Assembly: GCF_000312545.1 (NCBI RefSeq)
Contig: NZ_HE997544.1
Location: 15,049-50,070 of the forward strand
Direction: 5' to 3'
Length of the DNA stretch: 35,022 nt
Origin: Bartonella senegalensis OS02
GTDB lineage: Bacteria; Pseudomonadota; Alphaproteobacteria; Rhizobiales; Rhizobiaceae
The translations under genes were made by a program, and so were the position numbers. Within the stretch, counting starts at the first letter, position 1. Each line of letters opens with the position of its first letter. Below the pieces are notes generated by a model. It had not been told where the DNA came from. It searched no databases and saw only the letters and a list, made by a program, of their open reading frames with translations. Positions 19,069 to 28,200 of the stretch are shown here, piece by piece.

Positions 19069-20340
19069 TTATCCTTTATAGGCTGTGATAACAAGACTCA
19101 TATTTTGACCTCCGAATCCAAAAGAATTTGATAAAACCGCATTGATACAAGCTTTACGGCTATGGTTAGGAACAACGTCTAAAGGAATAGCAGGATCAGG
19201 ATCATCATAATTGATTGTAGGGGGAAGTATTCCTGATTGAATCGTTAAAAGCGAAAAAACAGCCTCTATGGCACCGGCAGCAGTTAAGGTATGACCAATC
19301 ATTGATTTATTAGAAGAAACTGGAATATGTTGTAGGATATCACCGAAGACTGTCGATAATGCCAGATATTCCATCTTTTCATTTTCGGGTGTTGAGGTTC
19401 CATGTGCATTAATATAGTCAATGTCATTGATACTTATATTCGCATCCTCTAAGGCTTTGCGAACGGCTTCAATTGCTGGAGATGCATCAGGTTTTGAACG
19501 CGTACGGTGAAAATCATCTGCCGTTTCTCCACAGCCAGCCAAAATTCCTAGAATTGTCGCATTACGATCTAATGCACTTTCGAGAGCTTCAAGAACAAGA
19601 GCACCTGAACCTTCTGCCATAACAAAACCATCTCGGTCACGGCTAAAAGGTTTTGCTGCTTTTTCTGCAGGATCATTTTGGGTTGAAAGAGCAGATAATA
19701 ATGAAAAGCGGATAAGGGATTCTGCTGAAACGGAACCATCTGTAGCAACTGTAAGTGCACGATTTGTTTCTCCCCGTCGAATAGCTTCAACACCTAATTG
19801 AATTGCTGTTGCACCTGATGCACAAGCAGTGGAAAGTGTAATAGGTAGTCCTTTTGTACCAAATTTTTTCTGAAGATTTTCTGCAATTGCACCAAATTGT
19901 GTGGTTTCAAACAGCGTCTCGCGGGATTTATGACTACAAATTTCAAGAAGATGCGCATAGGAAGGCGCACCATTTAATTCTTCTTGATCAAGAGTAAGAC
20001 GTGCTTTCCACTCAAGCTCAACAGGGGGGGATGCTAAAAAGAGTGGTCCATTAAAATTTGTTTTATCAAAAGCTGCTTGCTCTAAGGCTTCCTCTGCTGC
20101 AAGATCAGCAAGTTTTTCAGAAAGAGCAGAAGCGCCATGCGTGCTTTCTTTAAGAAAATCAATTGTTCCAGCAATACGAGTCTTTAATTCATCAACAGGA
20201 AAGCGCGTTATTTTATGGATGCCGCTAACACCACTTGTTAATTTTTGCCAATTTTCGTGCTTGCCCTTCCCCAGTGATGTTACAATTCCTGCACCAGTTA
20301 TTGCTACAAGTGGACGTCCAAAATGATCGTTATATTGCAT
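19069..20340 (-). CDS. fabF1XL: Beta-ketoacyl-ACP synthase II of the VLCFA cluster (FabF1XL)
   Basis: A KAS II type condensing enzyme of 423 residues expected to elongate acyl chains on AcpXL. The complete catalytic set is visible: nucleophile Cys in STACASGATAIQ (about 175), first His in NAHGTSTPENEKMEY (about 318), Lys in SSNKSMIG and second His in GHTLTAAGAIEAV (about 353). The N-terminal VAITGAGIVTSLGKG and the C-terminal NSFGFGGQNMSLV are standard KAS II signatures. The ATG at 20340 is preceded by AAGGGGA. It follows fabF2XL by 14 bases. It is the catalytically competent partner of the degenerate FabF2XL. Confidence 0.93.
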   Translation of the reverse strand: MQYNDHFGRPLVAITGAGIVTSLGKGKHENWQKLTSGVSGIHKITRFPVDELKTRIAGTIDFLKESTHGASALSEKLADLAAEEALEQAAFDKTNFNGPLFLASPPVELEWKARLTLDQEELNGAPSYAHLLEICSHKSRETLFETTQFGAIAENLQKKFGTKGLPITLSTACASGATAIQLGVEAIRRGETNRALTVATDGSVSAESLIRFSLLSALSTQNDPAEKAAKPFSRDRDGFVMAEGSGALVLEALESALDRNATILGILAGCGETADDFHRTRSKPDASPAIEAVRKALEDANISINDIDYINAHGTSTPENEKMEYLALSTVFGDILQHIPVSSNKSMIGHTLTAAGAIEAVFSLLTIQSGILPPTINYDDPDPAIPLDVVPNHSRKACINAVLSNSFGFGGQNMSLVITAYKG

Positions 20341-20354
20341 TGTAGAAATCCCCT

Positions 20355-21530
20355 TTAAACAGCAGTTAGCCGTGCTATCCCCTCAGCTCTTTTAATGCCA
20401 ATGGTTGTAACAAATGCTTCACGTATTTCTTTAGAAAAAGGTTTTTCATGAGCACTTAATGCTGGAAAACTGCGTTTTTTTTCAATGGCAAGTGCAGCAA
20501 GTACGAGAGCTAAAGGAAATTGTGCTTCTCGCACATAACCAAATAATGTTGTAATACCGCGGTAAAACATATCAGTAGCCTCAAGAGCATTTTGTTCTGC
20601 TTGGGTCACTTCATGAAATCCTGAAGCCGCTGAAATGGCTAAGGAATTTTTAGCCCCTACTGTTTTCAACAGTGTTATAATTGATTCCTCGAGCGGAGTT
20701 CTTGTTCTATCTGTTTGATCTGTGATGATCTGGCTAATTTCAGCATAAGCACGTGCATTACGTTTTTTGGCATGTTTTCCACTTTCAAGGACTAGAAAGA
20801 TACCAGCAGAACCGGTTATAACACCACCACCAAGGCAATTTTGCCGATCCCATACGGGTGACCATCCACTGCGTGATAAGAGACTTCCAAGTTCATGCGC
20901 CAAAAGCATATCATAGCCTTGTGCATTATAAGAGCTTCCAACCAATATATGTGTACTTTGTCCTGATCGAATACGCGCTGCAGCAATTTGGAGTGCAGAA
21001 AGTCCACACCCTTCTTCTCCCATGAAGGTACGAGAAGACCCTGTTACTTTATGAACAATTGAAATATTTCCAGCTAACAGATTTGAAAGTTGTGCTAAAA
21101 ACAAAGTTGGACGAAGTTCAGTTGAAAGGATTGAATTTAATATAGAAGCATAATCAGCTCTTGTACGTGCTTTGGAAAGAATTTGAATGTCAACATCAAT
21201 ATCACGTTCTCCCCCACCTGCCGCAACAATCATATCCATTGTTGATGTTAAGTGTTCATGATTCTTTATACCTGCATCATCAAGAGCAAGTCCTGCCGCA
21301 TAAGTACCAAGGCGTTGCCAGGTTCCCATTTGCCGTTGATCGCTTCGTTTTGGAATTTGCAAATTCCAGTCGATTTCAGGCAATTTATGGACAGTGTAGG
21401 GGGAGAAAGTCGTGCGATCAAGATTGGGAGTAATTTTTGTATTATTCAAAATATCCCAATGACGGTTAATACCTTCACCCAAAGAGGTTACCAGCCCTAT
21501 ACCAGTGATGAGTACTGTTTGATCATGCAT
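20355..21530 (-). CDS. fabF2XL: Degenerate KAS-like protein of the VLCFA cluster (FabF2XL), chain-length-factor-like
   Basis: The 391-residue protein has the thiolase-fold KAS layout: VLITGIGLVTSLGEG at the N-terminus, NLLAGNISIVHKVTGSS, and ARIRSGQSTHILVGSS after the nucleophile elbow. Aligning the elbow to FabF1XL from the shared RxxG places Glu, not Cys, at the nucleophile position (GEEGCGLSALQ); the Cys present is two residues later. The first catalytic His motif NAHGT is replaced by SAASGF. The GHTLGAAG region reads GYVREAQFPLALVLA, so the second His is gone. It is therefore probably not an independent condensing enzyme and resembles the KS-beta/chain-length factor of type II polyketide synthases, partnering FabF1XL. 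The frame is fully open and coupled to neighbours (14 and 16 bases), which argues against a pseudogene. Confidence 0.88.
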   Translation of the reverse strand: MHDQTVLITGIGLVTSLGEGINRHWDILNNTKITPNLDRTTFSPYTVHKLPEIDWNLQIPKRSDQRQMGTWQRLGTYAAGLALDDAGIKNHEHLTSTMDMIVAAGGGERDIDVDIQILSKARTRADYASILNSILSTELRPTLFLAQLSNLLAGNISIVHKVTGSSRTFMGEEGCGLSALQIAAARIRSGQSTHILVGSSYNAQGYDMLLAHELGSLLSRSGWSPVWDRQNCLGGGVITGSAGIFLVLESGKHAKKRNARAYAEISQIITDQTDRTRTPLEESIITLLKTVGAKNSLAISAASGFHEVTQAEQNALEATDMFYRGITTLFGYVREAQFPLALVLAALAIEKKRSFPALSAHEKPFSKEIREAFVTTIGIKRAEGIARLTAV

Positions 21531-21546
21531 GGTGAAGAAAATTAAC

Positions 21547-21825
21547 TCACTTTTTTAAAGCAACGAGTTCATCAATTTTTGCGCAAAGATTTTTAAGAAC
21601 AAAATATTCTTCAGTTGCAACTGTACCTTCATTAACTTCTTGCGTCCATTGTTCTAAGGGAATTTTAATTCCAAAAGCTTTGTCAATAGCAAAAACAATA
21701 TCAAGAAAGTCAAGACTATCAATTCCTAAATCATCGATTGTATGACTTTCAGATGTAATGCTATTGCGATCAACCTCGCTGATTTCTGCGATAATATCAG
21801 CAACTTTATCAAATGTAGAGGGCAA
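21547..21825 (-). CDS. acpXL: Very-long-chain fatty acid acyl carrier protein AcpXL
   Basis: A specialised acyl carrier protein of 92 residues on which rhizobial-type bacteria build the very-long-chain hydroxy fatty acid of lipid A. The phosphopantetheine attachment serine is in [18 protein letters not shown] (about residue 37). The extra C-terminal part, [21 protein letters not shown] and [15 protein letters not shown], is longer than housekeeping AcpP and characteristic of AcpXL. It is the first gene of the operon; 189 bases separate it from maeB and should contain the promoter. In rhizobia fabZXL follows, as I recall; here fabF2XL comes next after only 16 bases. Confidence 0.95.
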   Translation of the reverse strand: MPSTFDKVADIIAEISEVDRNSITSESHTIDDLGIDSLDFLDIVFAIDKAFGIKIPLEQWTQEVNEGTVATEEYFVLKNLCAKIDELVALKK

Positions 21826-21861
21826 TGTATAATTCCTTATTATGCTTGATGGTTTCAGGAG

Positions 21862-21875
21862 ATACTTTAAAGTAT
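21862..21875. promoter_or_regulatory. 14-bp perfect palindrome upstream of acpXL
   Basis: ATACTTTAAAGTAT lies 37 bases before the acpXL start codon, inside its leader or promoter. It may be an operator or chance in AT-rich DNA; no known regulator site is recognised. Confidence 0.25.
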
Positions 21876-22014
21876 TATTGAGTATAAATTTTTCTCATTT
21901 TTTAAAAAAGACATGGCTCAGAATAAGTTTAAATTTTTAATAGAGAAAACAAGTTTATAAGATATAAAATATTATACATCAATATTATTTAAAAAATGAT
22001 GTTTTATTGTGAGT

Positions 22015-24339
22015 TCATTTCTTTTCATGATGCAATTTTTTTCTATTTGCAGCAAGCACCGCAAGAGCTGTCATATTAACCACTCCTCGTGAAGTTACTG
22101 AAGGTGTTAGGATATGTGCAGGACGTGAGGCTCCGATCAAAATAGGGCCTACATGAAGTGCGTTGGTGAGATTTTTCACGAGATTGAGTGTTATATTAGC
22201 GGCATCAAGTGTTGGAAAGACAAGCAAATTTGCTTCACCTTTTAGGCGTGACTCAGGAAAAACGCGATCACGAAAAACTTTAGAAAGTGCGGCATCTCCG
22301 TGCATTTCTCCATCAGCTTCTAAATTTGGGTATAATTGAGCAAGAATTTCGGTCGCACGGCGCATTTTGCGTGCACTTTCTGTATTTTTGGAGCCAAAGT
22401 TTGAGTGTGATAATAATGCTGCTTTGGGTGTTATACCAAATCCTTCAATTTCTTTTGCAGCCAAGACTGTCATTTCTGCTATTTCTTCTGCAGAAGGATC
22501 TTCATTGACATAAGTGTCTGTTAAAAAAAGAGTACGATGTGGAGAAATAAGCAAACTCACAGCAGAAAAATGACGGGCATTTGAATCAAGCCCAATAACT
22601 TGTTCAATTAATTCAAGGTGACGTTCAAAACGTCCTTCTAAACCGCAAATCATTGCATCAGCTTCTTCGCGCATAACTGCAAGAGCAGCGATCGCTGTTG
22701 TTGAGGTTCTCACGATTGTTTTTGCAACTTCAGGCGAAACACCGCGTCTTCCTGTATAACGAAGAAATAAGTTAACATAATCACGAAAACGTGGATCATC
22801 TTCTGGATTTGTCAGTTCAAAATCTACACCAGGGCGAATTCTTAAACCAAAGCGCTTTAGTCGTGTCTCCACTACATGGGGACGACCGATGAGGATAGGA
22901 ATTGCTGTTTGTTCTTCAAGCACAATTTGCGCTGCTCGCAGGACGCGTTCATCCTCACCATTAGCATAAATGACTCGTTTACATTTTGCTGTTTTTACTG
23001 CCGCAAAAACGGGTTTCATTGTTAATCCAGAACGAAATACGAAGCGATTAAGGATATCATGATAGGCTTCCATATCTTCAATCGGACGAATCGCTACTCC
23101 TGTTTCCATTGCTGCTTTAGCCACGGCAGGAGCAATGCGTAGTATTAAGCGCGGATCGAAGGGGGAGGGAATAAGATAGTCTGGGCCAAAACTGGGTGGT
23201 TTCTTTGAATATGCACGTGCTGCAATATCTGAAGTTTCTTCACGGGCGAGAGCAGCAATTGCATGGACTGCGGCCATTTTCATCTCTTCATTGATTGCTG
23301 TAGCACCAACGTCTAATGCACCACGGAAGATATAGGGGAAACAAAGAACATTATTAACTTGATTAGGGTAGTCAGAGCGTCCTGTGCAGATCATAGCATC
23401 TGGTCGCACAAAACGTGCTTCTTCTGGCATAATTTCTGGTGTTGGATTAGCAAGGGCCAAAATTAAGGGCTTTGGAGCCATTTTTTTCAGATATTCAGGT
23501 TTTAAAACACCACCTGCTGAAACACCTAAAAAAATATCCGCATTATCAATAATCTCAGATAAACTGCGTGCATCAGTTTTTTGTGCATAATTGATTTTCC
23601 AGCGATCCATAAGGGTTTGGCGCCCCTCATAAACAACACCCTCTAAGTCGCTGAGCCAAATATTTTCAACTTTTGCTCCAAGACGAACCAAAAGGTTAAT
23701 ACAAGCAAGAGCTGCTGCACCAGCGCCTGAGGAAACTATTTTGGCATTTTCAATTTTTTTCCCTGCAAGATTTAATGCATTTAATACCGCGGCAGAAACA
23801 ATAATAGCAGTTCCATGTTGGTCGTCATGAAAAACTGGAATATTCATTTGAGAGCGCAGTTTTTCTTCGATTTCGAAACATTCAGGAGCTTTAATGTCTT
23901 CAAGGTTTATGCCACCAAATGTCGGTTCTAAGGCAGATACGGCTTGCACCATTTTTTCAATATCAGATGCGTCAATTTCAATATCAAAAACATCAATATT
24001 CGCAAATTTTTTAAATAAAACAGCTTTTCCTTCCATAACCGGTTTTGAGGCGAGGGGACCAATATTTCCTAATCCAAGAACAGCTGTTCCATTTGATATA
24101 ACGGCAACTAAATTAGAACGAGAAGTATATTGCGCAGCAAGATTTGGATCTTTATGAATCGCAAGGCATGGTGCAGCAACACCTGGAGAATAAGCAAGAG
24201 CTAAATCACGTTGATTATCAAGAGGTGTTGTCGCTTGAATTTCTAATTTTCCAGGCTTTGGGTGTTGGTGATAATAAAGTGCGGCACTGTCAAATTCAGT
24301 GTTTTGTGAACTGAAATCACTCTTTCGTTCTGTAGACAT
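22015..24339 (-). CDS. maeB: NADP-dependent malic enzyme (MaeB type)
   Basis: A large malic enzyme of 774 residues that decarboxylates malate to pyruvate and supplies NADPH. The N-terminal catalytic half contains [45 protein letters not shown], the metal-site region [27 protein letters not shown] and the NADP-binding [17 protein letters not shown]. The C-terminal half (about 450-774) resembles phosphotransacetylase ([48 protein letters not shown] end), usually regulatory and not catalytic in these chimeric enzymes. Length and both halves are normal for alphaproteobacteria. It stands alone, with a gap on its upstream side and acpXL downstream on the same strand. Confidence 0.95.
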   Translation of the reverse strand: MSTERKSDFSSQNTEFDSAALYYHQHPKPGKLEIQATTPLDNQRDLALAYSPGVAAPCLAIHKDPNLAAQYTSRSNLVAVISNGTAVLGLGNIGPLASKPVMEGKAVLFKKFANIDVFDIEIDASDIEKMVQAVSALEPTFGGINLEDIKAPECFEIEEKLRSQMNIPVFHDDQHGTAIIVSAAVLNALNLAGKKIENAKIVSSGAGAAALACINLLVRLGAKVENIWLSDLEGVVYEGRQTLMDRWKINYAQKTDARSLSEIIDNADIFLGVSAGGVLKPEYLKKMAPKPLILALANPTPEIMPEEARFVRPDAMICTGRSDYPNQVNNVLCFPYIFRGALDVGATAINEEMKMAAVHAIAALAREETSDIAARAYSKKPPSFGPDYLIPSPFDPRLILRIAPAVAKAAMETGVAIRPIEDMEAYHDILNRFVFRSGLTMKPVFAAVKTAKCKRVIYANGEDERVLRAAQIVLEEQTAIPILIGRPHVVETRLKRFGLRIRPGVDFELTNPEDDPRFRDYVNLFLRYTGRRGVSPEVAKTIVRTSTTAIAALAVMREEADAMICGLEGRFERHLELIEQVIGLDSNARHFSAVSLLISPHRTLFLTDTYVNEDPSAEEIAEMTVLAAKEIEGFGITPKAALLSHSNFGSKNTESARKMRRATEILAQLYPNLEADGEMHGDAALSKVFRDRVFPESRLKGEANLLVFPTLDAANITLNLVKNLTNALHVGPILIGASRPAHILTPSVTSRGVVNMTALAVLAANRKKLHHEKK

Positions 24340-25249
24340 TTTTACGATATCCAGGTTAGTATATGTTTATATATAGGAAGGTCATCTAGGATAAGGTCTT
24401 GTACACTGATAGATTCTAATTTCTCTGAATATAAAAATGTACAGCTATGAGCAAATTCTCTTAGACCATTACATGAGTTTGATAATTCTTTTCGCTTGCT
24501 TTCATGAACAATTTCATTGATATCAGCACACTCAATCTTCTCCCCTTTAAAAAATCACAAAAGTCAGCCGTTAAAAAAACAAATAAAATATAACTGACAC
24601 TTACATTACCAAGCGGTTATTTTTTTTGCAATGCTTGCAAAAAGGAAAAAACAAAAGAGCTTTCTATAAACTTAACCTGATTTCTAAAGATATATGCTTC
24701 ATTTACACTTTATATCAGTGATTTTAAGCCTTACAAACCAACATTTGCAATATTTAAAACGTTCGTATCTCTTCTAAAGAGGCTTTGCAAGTTGAAGAGT
24801 GGAAGGTCGTCCCCTTTACTATTGCAGAGAGGCAGAAGAAATTTCTTTAGAATTAGAGTTTGTATTCAACAGTTATAAAATATATTAAAAAATGAAATTT
24901 GATACGGGTGAATGCACTATAATTGTGCAGGTATGTCGGCAAATAAGTGTGTGTTTCAATAAACAAAGATTGAGCGGAAAAACTTATGGGTGGGCATTTT
25001 CTATATGAAGTTAGTTTTTACAGAGTCTGTATAGGAGAGGGGAAGTAGAGTAAGGAAATCGGCTCGGCAAGTATGGAGAGAATAGTGCTTATCCCATGAA
25101 AACATGCTGCTGTTTGGCAATAGATCATACTATTGAGGACTATTGCTTGAATGTCACAAAAACCGAATTTAATCTCCTACTCAACTTTTGACGCACAGTG
25201 TTATATTTCTAATCAGCCTATTCTTGGATGATGAGCTATGCATATAACT
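24340..25249. other. Intergenic stretch without a recognised gene
   Basis: About 900 bases upstream of maeB and downstream of the giant coiled-coil gene. On the minus strand a frame from about 24556 to 24341 stays open for roughly 70 codons with charged sequence (INEIVHESKRKELSNS), but it has no usual start codon and no recognisable homologue. The rest is stop-rich. I see no structured RNA I could name. Confidence 0.5.
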
Positions 25250-25282
25250 GAAAAAGAAAGAAGTGGAAAAATCTTTTCCACT
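25250..25282 (-). terminator. Rho-independent terminator after the giant coiled-coil gene
   Basis: AGTGGAAAA (25262-25270) pairs with TTTTCCACT (25274-25282) around ATC. On the minus strand it is followed by TCTTTCTTTTTC. It lies 11 bases beyond the stop of the 1520-codon gene. On the plus strand a T-rich tract also follows, so it may act in both directions. Confidence 0.75.
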
Positions 25283-25293
25283 TTTTCTCTTGT

Positions 25294-28200
25294 TTATTGG
25301 ATACGACCACTGGCATGAGCAAGCATAGTGTAGACTTTTCCAGTATCTGATATCAGATATTTTCGAACTGAATTGGAAGAACCAGAACTGCGAGAGACAT
25401 CACGTAACAGTTTTTCAAAATCCGTAATATATTGATTAACAGAATTTTTAAAATTCACATCGCTTGTATATTTTTTCTTAATCGTTTCAAAGATCGCTTT
25501 CCCATTCAAGGTATACAGGCGGTCTAACACAATATTTTCTTGTCCATGCCGATAATGATCCCACAGCTCAACGATAGCATTGTGTTTAATGGCTTGTACT
25601 ATACCAGCCGCTAATAAATTAAGAGAACTACTTACAGGACGCGATTTTGTTTGTACTGGTGCAAAAACAGCATCATCAGGCGTTTCATCATAGAAGGTCT
25701 CTTCGCGTGAAGCTCTTTCTAAGAGATTCGATACCCATTTATTTTGCCTTTTTTTGCTTTGGTCTTGTTGTAAAATAGGTTTAGGTGGCACTATCTTCTT
25801 GATAACTTCATGAGAAGCATTATCACGTCTATTAAGCGCTGATACTGTGGAAATTTCCGGTGTAAACTGTTCCTTTACATTCTTTTGACCACTTTTTTGT
25901 ATAAAGTTCACCAAATCTTTTAATGCGGTAATCTGCTCGTTTAAAGCATGGCGAATTGTTTGCGTTGTTTCTTTTGTCTTTTCTGGCAATTTTTGAACAC
26001 TCTCATGAAGATCATTATTAATTTTTGAGAGTTCTGAACGAATTTCATTAGCTGAACGACGTATATCTTCCGTTGCTCCTGAAAAACGCGTTGAGGCTTC
26101 ATTAATAAGCTGATTAAGTGATTGTTGCAGTGAATGTGTAGAATTACGCGTATTTTCATCAGTGCGTTTCAATGCCGAGCTGAGAACATTTTCATAATGT
26201 CCAATGAGTTGATTAATTTCATTAGACTTTGAAACAAGGGCATTACTTAATGCAGAGAGCGTGTTTTGTTTTTCCTCTAATGTTGCATTGAATGAATTTT
26301 CAGATTGTTCGAGAACGCAAATTGTTTCAGCAAGAGTTTTAGCGTGTTCACCAAAACTGCCTGTTATATGATTAATTTTTTCAAATGCGTTTTGTGAAAG
26401 TCCCTGTAAAACTTCTACATTGCTATTGAGCGCTTGATTGGATGCCGATAAATGCTCTGCTGCTTGATTGGTTTTGCGGAAAAAATTATTCGCAGTCTCA
26501 CTAAATTTACCATCAATATTTTGAACTGCTGAGAGTAAAATAGTGTTGTTTTCAGAGAAATTATAAATTGACTGATTCAATTGTCCAATGATGGAGGAGA
26601 TATTCTTAACAAAATCTTCTTTCATAGCAGTTACAGTTTGAAGAGTTTCAGAGTTAGTTTGTGTTAAGCTTTTCACTAAAGATTCATTTTGTGCATAAAT
26701 CCTTTGTTCAGCATCTTGTGTTGAGAGAGAGAGTTGCTCACTAATATGTTGTGTTAAATGATCAATTGAATCAGTTGTATTCTGCGCAGCTTGGTTTAAA
26801 TGGTTCGTCAACTCTGTGAGTTTTTCAACATGACCTGAAATTTGCGTAGCTGTTTGATTGCTTGCTTCTTCCAAACGACCACGTACGTCAGAAAGTTGAT
26901 CTCCTAGATTAGTTTTAAAGTTTTGCATAGAATGCTGCAGAATATTACAGCGTTCATTGAGCACTTCTTCAATTGCTGTTGTTGAAGTATGGATTGTTTC
27001 ATTCAAAAATGTTTGTGCACTATAACTTGCTGTTGTGAAGGCTTCCAGAGTATGCGCTGTTTGCTCAGACAGAACAGAAAGAACTTTTTCACTGGTATCA
27101 TAAACTGTTTGTTTAACGTTTGATACAAGACGATTGCCAGACTCTGAAAGAATATTTTCTGCTTGTGCAGCAACGTTGGCAACAGAAGAAGAGATCTGTT
27201 CCCCGGTAGAAGAAAGAACATCAGAAGCTTTTATAATTTTATCGTGCAGATTGTTTGTAACTGTATTAACAGAATCCTCTAATGTTATGCGTATATTATC
27301 GACGCTTGTTTCCAAAGCTTGTTGAATTGCTTGGCCTTGTTCATTATTCAGGATGAGAGATGTTTGTAATGTATCAGAATGTTCTGCAAAAGCAGAGGTT
27401 TGTGTTTCTATAGTTTCACAGACCTGTCCAATTTTTTCCGATAATTTTTCTTCTAGCGTAGCTGCGCATTCAAAAATCCTGCGTGCACGAATGTCTAGAT
27501 TTGCATCGAACGAATTGATCTGTGTTTCAAGGGTTTCAAAAAATTTATTGTTAGATTGAGAAAGAGTATTGTTTAAAATTTCAGTATGACCTTCAAGGTT
27601 TTTGATATGACCTTGCACAGTTTCAGTGATGCTCTTGTTATTGGCAACAATTGCGTTCTCAACTAAATCTATCTGTTTCTTTAACGCGACATCAACGTGT
27701 ATATCGCTTTTTTCGATCAGATTATAAATTGTTTCCATCCGTTGTTCGAGTGTGCGTGCCTGATCTGCAAGAACTTCATTCAGAGAAAAACTATTAATAG
27801 CCAAAGAGTCACGTAGAGCATCAGCACGTATATCAATATTTCTAGCTTGTGCTTCTAAAGCATCTTTCGTTGTATTGCAGCTTTGCGTAATGACTTCTTG
27901 TAATTTTTCTGTGCATTGAACCATATTGGTCACATGATTTTCAGCATGCTGATCAACAATTTGAATATTGTCAATCAAAACCCTTTCCATATTTGAAGCA
28001 TTCTGGGCTAAGATACCGATCTGATCTTTTAAGGTTTCAGCAATTTTATTCTTTTCGTTATCGAGCATATCTGCCATCAGGGCTCTTTGGTCAGAAAGTT
28101 GCAATTTAAAATCCCGCGAACGTTCTTGTATGATATCAACAATTGCGCTGTCGACATGTTGAATTTCTTCTCTCAGCCGTTCTTTGCTTTTGTCGATTGC

